This document shows positions 58,700 to 64,000 of a DNA stretch of 64,000 nucleotides, in pieces (positions within the stretch are counted from its first letter, which is position 1; the number at the start of each line of letters is the position of its first letter). The notes below the pieces were generated by a model that saw only the letters and a program-made list of their open reading frames with translations, was not told where the DNA came from and searched no databases. A program made the translations under genes and the position numbers. The stretch is from Nageia nagi (Eukaryota; Pinophyta), in assembly GCA_050084985.1 (NCBI GenBank), contig JBITNC010000001.1, positions 211,544,001 to 211,608,000 on the forward strand, in the 5' to 3' direction.

Positions 58700-59315
58700 A
58701 GCCTAACCCGAGTTCAATGTGGGGTCCCAAACTCTCCCAATTGCCAAAGTGAAGTCCAAAAATTCCCTATCATCTAACATGGGGTGCCAAGCTACCCTCT
58801 ATCCCAATGTCAAATGCCCAATCCTTCACAAGTTTAATGTGGAAAACTAATACTCCATCAACCCAATCATTGGTTGCCCAAACCTCTTCAATCCCAATTT
58901 GGAGTGCCTAAACTCCTCCATGCTCATCATCATGCATCAAAATCCCTCAACCTCCCACATGAGGTGTAGAAGCTCCCTTAAATCTGATTTAGATGCAATA
59001 GCTCCTTCAATCCCAATCAATGTCTAGCTCCAAGCCCTCTTAGTGTTCCACGTGAGGTTAGAATCTTCCTCAAGTTCAACGTTAAGTGGTAATCCTCCCT
59101 AAGGCCTAAATTGAAGTATCTAACCTTCTTAAAGCCCAACATGGGATGCAGGAGGTCTTCTAAGCTCAATATGCAACATACAACCTCCCCAAGCTTTAAT
59201 GTGGTGTGTAAGAGACCCTCTAAGCTCTACATTAGGTATCCTAGCTCCCTAATGTGCAACATGGGGTATGGGAGCTCCTCATTCCTCCTTTCCTCATACT
59301 AGGATCCCTCCATGT
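58700..59315. repeat. About twenty-unit array with 30-bp period, in place of pol
   Basis: Units of 29-31 bp follow one another, for example CCCAACATGGGATGCAGGAG plus GTCTTCTAAG, TGCAACATGGGGTATGGGAG plus CTCCTC, and CCAATTTGGAGTGCCTAAAC plus TCCTCCATGC. The consensus is near CCAACATGGGGTGCCAAGCT followed by CCCTCAAGC. The same word family occurs in both LTRs (57840-58060 and 62200-62420), suggesting the array grew from LTR sequence. Confidence 0.8.
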
Positions 59316-59329
59316 CCAACATGACCTCA

Positions 59330-59950
59330 TTCTCTTATTCTTCCTTCTTTTGGTATAACTCAATCACCTCTATCCATTTGTTGTCCATGTGTGGACAATC
59401 ATCTTGAATCCCCTGCAATGTATGGGTCTTCCCATCAATTTTGAAACTCATAGTGAGTTTCTAGTAGTTGGTGTGAATGTCACCCAATTCAAACAACCAT
59501 TGCACTCCTAGAATAATGTGAGGATGTCCCTTCAATAGATAAATGTAGAAGTTCTCCCTCATAGTGTAGCTATGTAGTCTCACTCCAAACTTCTCAATGA
59601 TGTGATCCACCAAGGTGAGTTTCTAGTTGGCATTGGAAAATCTAAACCCTTCAAATCCCTTGATCTTCAAATTCCTCTTTTCTACAAAGCCTTCATTAAT
59701 GAAGTTATGAGATGCTCTCAGATCGATCAAGACCATCACATCCTTTCCACCTCCTTGACCCACCACCTTCAGTGTGAGGTACTTCTTCACCCTATGGAGT
59801 GAAGTAATCATACTCCCCAATGAGCCTTCTACCTTGGGTGTTTTTTGATCCAACATGTCCATGCCAAGATCCAAATCTGAATTATCTATCTCCTCATCAA
59901 AAAATACCTCAATGTATGCACATGTCCCTTGCCTTGGCAATAGTGCCCTG
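59330..59950 (-). pseudogene. Aspartic protease (RVP_2 type) of gag-PR element
   Basis: A 105-residue open frame (59940-59623) includes GSMITSLHRVKKYLTLKVVG, KDVMVLIDLRASHNFINEGF and EKRNLKIKGFEGFRFSNAN. The active-site loop is normally VLIDSGASHNFI; the Asp is kept, but Ser-Gly are Leu-Arg. Below 59620 the frame goes on with LTLVDHIIEKFGVRLHSYTM, FYIYLLKGHPHIILG and QWLFELGDIHTNY, then FKIDGKTHTLQGIQDDCPHM, the end of the domain and start of the pol linker. The fold is recognisable; activity is unlikely. Confidence 0.85.
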
Positions 59951-60800
59951 GATCCTATGTCTTTTATAATAGAAGCACTTGCCTTCCATCCTAAACTTCC
60001 TTTGAGTGATTGTATCCAATTGGTTTTTCTAAGGTGGGGGAAGGGTTTGGCATTACTAAGCCCCTCCCTATCATTAAAGGTCTTCTATGTGGTAAACCTC
60101 TTATACATCTTCCCTCCCTTGAGGGATTTATTGGTCAACTCCAAGCCATATGCAACCTTGATAACATTGTTAAGGTTCCTAGGTGAAGATACCTTGACCA
60201 TCCCCTATATTGGCTCTATTAATCCCTTTATGAAGAGGAATGTTAAGTGCTTCTCGATAATATGGTGAATCATGATTATAATCTACTAAAATTTGAACAC
60301 ATATTCATCCATGTCTCCCTCTTATCTCAAAGATGTCAACTCTTTGAAATAATCATTTTCTCTTTTTCTATCGAACCTCCTCACTAACTATCTAGAAAAC
60401 TCATCAAAAGAGGTGATGTTTGAGTGATCTTGGTTGATAACTTCATGCTACCACCATTCGAGGGCATCACACTCCAAGTTCAATGATGCAAAGTGAATTG
60501 CATCCTCCTCTACCATATTTGAGCTCAAGGTAAAATAGGTTTATAGCTGATGTAGCTTAGCCCTAATCATTATCCTCTTATTGTCATACAATGGTACCAA
60601 CATCTTATTGATCTTTGATTGTAGGTCTCTCTTATCTTCCCCATGACCTACTCTAAATATGTGTACCATGTGAATAGCTCCCTTTCAACCCTAGAATCTC
60701 TAGGTATTTGTTGAAGTTGATGTCTCTCTTCAAACCTAGATCCAACATAGAATACTCTCTGAATATCTTATTCAACTTAAGTGGATGAAGAACCTAATTC
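59930..60800 (-). pseudogene. gag: gag of gag-PR element
   Basis: From high to low coordinates the frame gives MLVPLYDNKRIMIRAKLHQL, HFASLNLECDALEWW (gag core; usual form xxLxGxAxxWW), FDEFSR, a stop, LVRRFDRKRENDYFKELTSL, GDMDEYVFKF, FLFIKGLIEPI and, near 59990, CFYYKRHRIQGHYCQGKGHV, a CCHC zinc knuckle with the second Cys replaced. Two to four stops and one shift break it. The overlapping plus-strand open frame 59855-60268 is a shadow. Confidence 0.8.
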
Positions 60801-61485
60801 TTTGTCTCATTTGCAACCTTCTTGGAAAACATATTTTTGGATGGCTTGGGGATAATGGGTTGCTTCCTTATCTTCCTAACATACTCATCTAGGAACCTTC
60901 CTAAGAGAGGGTTAATTCCTTACAAAGCTCATTGTGAGTGGGATCTCATGAATATGGGTTCTAGACGATACATGGATCCATGGTGAGTAGACACTTTGTC
61001 TCTCAAACTGCAAGATCTCCTCATGTTCATCTCTTGATTTGCTATTTCATCCTCCCATGGCTCTTTTGCTTAATCTAAGATAGGTTGTAAAGTGTTAATG
61101 TTCCTTTCTGGCTCTTCTTAGCCTCTAAATTATTTATGGTGGTGTTTCATCTACTTTTGCATGGTAGTGATAGCTCTCATCATGTTATGGATGAATGAAA
61201 TGAGCTTATTTAATCATCTCTTTGGTGTGGATTCTCGAGCTGGAGTAGGGCTTATCCTCCTAGCCGATGTAGTCCTTCCTCTTGGTGGCTCTTTCTCCTC
61301 ATTAGAATCACCCTCATTCGAAACTTCATTCATCCATGGTTAGTGATCCTCTTCTTGGGCAACCCTAGAAGGGTTTTCTTTGATCTATGATATTTCACTT
61401 TTCCTTATGGATGCCATATCCTTCTTGATTTTGGATTTGGTATAGTAATGATGAACTATAAGTATCATTCATAGGTTGGCTAGAT

Positions 61486-61501
61486 CCAAGCTCTGATACC
61501 A
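61486..61501 (-). other. Primer-binding site for initiator tRNA-Met
   Basis: Minus strand TGGTATCAGAGCTTGG lies one base from the 5' LTR end (CTTTTACA). TGGTATCAGAGC is the complement of the plant initiator tRNA-Met 3' end and the standard plant retrotransposon primer site. Confidence 0.92.
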
Positions 61502-61502
61502 T

Positions 61503-62689
61503 TGTAAAAGCCTAAATGCAATTTAATCAAAAATATATAAGTATGCTCCAATGTTTGGCCTAGGGAATCTAGATTAAGCCTCAATAATGCAATAATGATA
61601 ACATTTGGCCAAGACTAATAGATATCAACATACATAGGCTCATAATGCCAACATCTAGTTATAACATGCATGAAATAGTAAATATACCACAATGTTGCAA
61701 TATTAAAGCATACATAAGATAAATAATGAGATCCAAATACCCAATGATTGTATTGAAGATGAAGAATGACAAATGATACAATACTAAGCCCTAGGGTTGG
61801 ATGTTGGTCTCTAAGGAGCTAACTAGGGTACATGTGTATCTCTCACTATTAGACAAATAGATGATATGTGGGATAGTCTTTCTCCCTCAGAATTTGAATC
61901 CTTTCCATCGAAGGATCCCTCCTTAAACCTTAGGAACCAACTGAATGGTAGAAGCTCAATCTCATAATACCATCAGATGCGCTAGGGTGCTACACCAAAG
62001 CCATAGACTAACAAGATCCTTCAACTTGCTAATCCTCCCAGATTCTACATCTAAGGGTCTTGCTTACCAATACGTTAAGACTTCTATCATTTAGATGATA
62101 TGAGAATAATATCAAATATTTGTATATCTAGCAATGATGCTCTAAGTGTTAATATAGCTTTCCTAGATTTAGATCTCACCTCAATGTCATCATTCATTCC
62201 TCTTAAGCCCTAACATTGGTACCTAAGAGTCATTCTAGGTCCAACGTAGGTATCTAGGCCTCCCTCATGCTCCACATAGGTCCAAGAATACATGTGTGGA
62301 TCTAAGAGGCATGCATGGTCATCTAGGAGGGGAACATGGGTGTTATGGGCCAACATGGGGGTCTAGAAGTCTCCCCAAGGTTGGTGCATGTTTACAAGTG
62401 CTCCTTATCTCAACGTTGGGACTATTAAGTGCTCATCCATCTGCAAAGTGCTAAATAGACCTTGGGATTCTCACAATCATGTATTGGGATCTCCAAGTAC
62501 ATTAAAACACTCGAATCTACACTTGGGAGGGATACGTACCACTTGGGGCTCACAGTGGGGTCCAATGACCCATTAAGTATTCTATCCTAATTACTAAATT
62601 AAAAGCATGATTAAATAATTAAATATAATATAAAGGTGGAATCCATTGGATTCCATAATTAAGTACAATAATGCAAGGGGAATGTCACA
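61503..62689 (-). repeat. 5' LTR of gag-PR element
   Basis: In minus orientation starts TGTGACATTCCCCTTGCATT and ends AGGCTTTTACA; partner of 57170-58337. Confidence 0.9.
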
Positions 62690-62800
62690 AGCTCACACTA
62701 GCAGACTGAAACTCTTAAATGTGTATTCAAAGTATTGCTCCTCCTCACAGAAGGAAAAACATTAATGAGAAACTTAGATTGCTTGATACATTGATTCCAA
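62690..62800. repeat. Direct-repeat unit X, right copy, second part
   Basis: After the agctc duplication, CACACTAGCAGACTGAAACT and AGAAGGAAAAACATTAATGA match 56123-56200. Confidence 0.82.
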
Positions 62801-62804
62801 TAGG

Positions 62805-63795
62805 TATCTAGGAAATACCCTTATGTGCTTTATTTAGCCTTTAAGTGATTATTCATACTTTTGAAATATTTTAGCATTTTAAGAAATATTTTTGTTTTTA
62901 GAACATTTGAATAATTGCTTTTTGAACACTTAGATATTAGAAATTAAGAAAAAATATGAATTAAGCATATCAATGCAATTAACTCATGTTTTAAGAAAAT
63001 GTGTTATTTTTAGATATCTACACTAACCCCTTCATCCTTATAATATTAATAAATAAATAATGTTTTAAATATTAATTAAAAAAATAATTAATATTTGTAG
63101 TATAAGTAAAATATATTATAATAAAATGAAATAAATTTAATTTAAATATATTTTTAAATATTAATAAAATATATTATAATAAAATGAATGAAATTAATTT
63201 TTTGTCCTAATAAACATGCTTGATGTTAAACCCGACATGAGATCTGATGCTATATGCAAATCATGAAAACATCAGATAAAGCCTTGAATTCATGTTCAAA
63301 ACAAAAAAGAGGCTCCCACCTTATTTGTCACTTTCAATCTATAGAGCTCTAATATGAATTTTACGAGGATAAAGGGGACGGGGGAGAGCCATCGGCCTAG
63401 GGGGACAATTTTCTAGACTTCAAATTTAGCTTGGAGATAAAGCCCCCAAACTTGAATTATTTTTTTTAGTTTTTATTTCAAGAGTTGGGGAGGGATGAAT
63501 TTTTGAAAATTCTAAATAGAATTTGGGGATGGATAATTTTCCTAACATACTACTTAGAATTTAGGTCTATATGGATAATGTAAATATAAGCACATGATAA
63601 TAAAATGATTCCAATAAAAACCCTAGCAATGTAAACATAAGAAAGAATAAGGTACTTACTTGGATTCAAATGATGCCCTGACTCAATTTTAGGGTTTCTA
63701 TTATAGACTCCCTAGCTCAATTGAACATTGCAATGCTTTGAGACTCCCTAGATCAATTTATAGGGATTTGGGTTACACCCTAACAATCATGCCCT
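62805..63795. other. AT-rich non-coding stretch
   Basis: Nothing gene-like; iterated AATATTAATAAAATATATTA-like text at 63040-63190. Confidence 0.45.
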
Positions 63796-63801
63796 AAAAT
63801 C

Positions 63802-64000
63802 CTAAGCCTTTCTTTCACATTTTGCATACACATTGATTAGGGCACTCACACCCATAACATTAAATGAAAAACCATTTTCAACTACTCTTTGATGAATGTA
63901 CATACCTTCTTCTAGAGCTCTAATGGTGGCACATGTTGGAAGAATTTTAAAAAAGGTTGTAAAGTCAGGGTTTACACCTGATAATTGCATATGATTAAAA
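63802..64000 (-). pseudogene. PPR fragment at window edge
   Basis: The frame enters from beyond 64000 and reads MQLSGVNPDFTTFFKILPTC, ATIRALEEGMYIHQRVVENG, FSFNVMGVSALINVYAKCE and then a stop at 63802. This is one full plant E/DYW-class PPR motif pair (L-type xPDxxTFxxxLPxCAxxxALxxGxxIHxxVxxxGF; S-type VxxALIxMYAKCG). It lacks the next motif that should follow YAKCG, and no PPR text occurs downstream. Role in relatives: organellar RNA processing. Whether the part outside the window is intact cannot be seen; inside it is truncated. Confidence 0.8.

Larger units (their letters stand above)
57170..62689 (-). mobile_element. Ty3/gypsy element reduced to gag-protease
   Basis: LTRs of about 1.17-1.19 kb (57170-58337 and 61503-62689) enclose about 3.2 kb of minus-strand sequence with PBS, gag, zinc knuckle and protease, then a 30-bp-period array in place of reverse transcriptase, RNase H and integrase. 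A perfect agctc duplication flanks it (57165-57169 and 62690-62694), and removing element plus one agctc restores repeat X. It is non-autonomous. The gag with a CCHC knuckle and the RVP_2-type protease resemble chromovirus-like elements (inference). Confidence 0.92.

Noticed and set aside
59855-60268. 137-residue plus-strand open frame
   Set aside because: Lies opposite the minus-strand gag and protease of the 57.2-62.7-kb element, whose homology is clear.
56790-62800. Interpretation of X as LTRs of one large element spanning the hAT-like block
   Set aside because: The hAT-like block and the gypsy element each interrupt an X copy with their own target duplications, so they are insertions into X rather than internal sequence.

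Overview
This window looks like repeat-dominated nuclear DNA of a seed plant, most likely a gymnosperm such as a conifer (inference). It is AT-rich and holds no intact gene. It is built from old, nested retrotransposons and transposons plus pseudogene pieces of plant-specific families: plant mobile domain, PPR, bHLH, DUF4283/LINE ORF1 and a DUF4371 hAT-like transposase. No tRNA gene, rRNA gene, CRISPR array or bacterial-type operon was seen.

Layout. 1-620: decayed plant mobile domain (minus). About 4.1-4.4 kb: PPR fragment (plus). 8925-9069: a short tRNA-headed SINE with a perfect 15-bp target duplication. 9646-27802: a Tat-type Ty3/gypsy element (plus) with LTRs, PBS, gag, PR, RT-RH, a second (archaeal-type) RNase H and integrase. 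It is interrupted twice: by a solo LTR (14059-15160) placed right after the YVDD motif, and by a complete opposite-strand Tat-type element (17783-26164) placed in the integrase C-terminus. 27830-28860: LINE ORF1-like remnant. 30001-31248: a three-exon bHLH pseudogene between inverted repeats. 33.2-33.7 kb and 38.0-38.4 kb: tandem arrays with periods of 105 and about 72 bp. 39580-45098: a second Ty3/gypsy element, deleted for RNase H and integrase, holding a solo Copia-like LTR.

48202-62800 is a nested block. Two direct-repeat copies of about 0.5 kb are each split by a different insertion. The left copy holds a 7.55-kb unit (48544-56095, 9-bp duplication) with a hAT-like transposase and a convergent intron-containing gene of unknown function. 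The right copy holds a minus-strand gag-PR-only gypsy element (57170-62689, perfect 5-bp duplication, initiator-tRNA-Met PBS). A PPR fragment runs off the right edge.

How it works together: all coding pieces carry stop codons, and most stops in the best-preserved frames are TAA/TAG where Gln is expected. This fits C-to-T decay of methylated, silenced repeats. The nesting and target duplications give a readable relative order of insertions. The most unusual object is the two-gene hAT-like insertion with palindromic GGTAGCATGCTACC-like repeat clusters near both ends and in one intron of the second gene.
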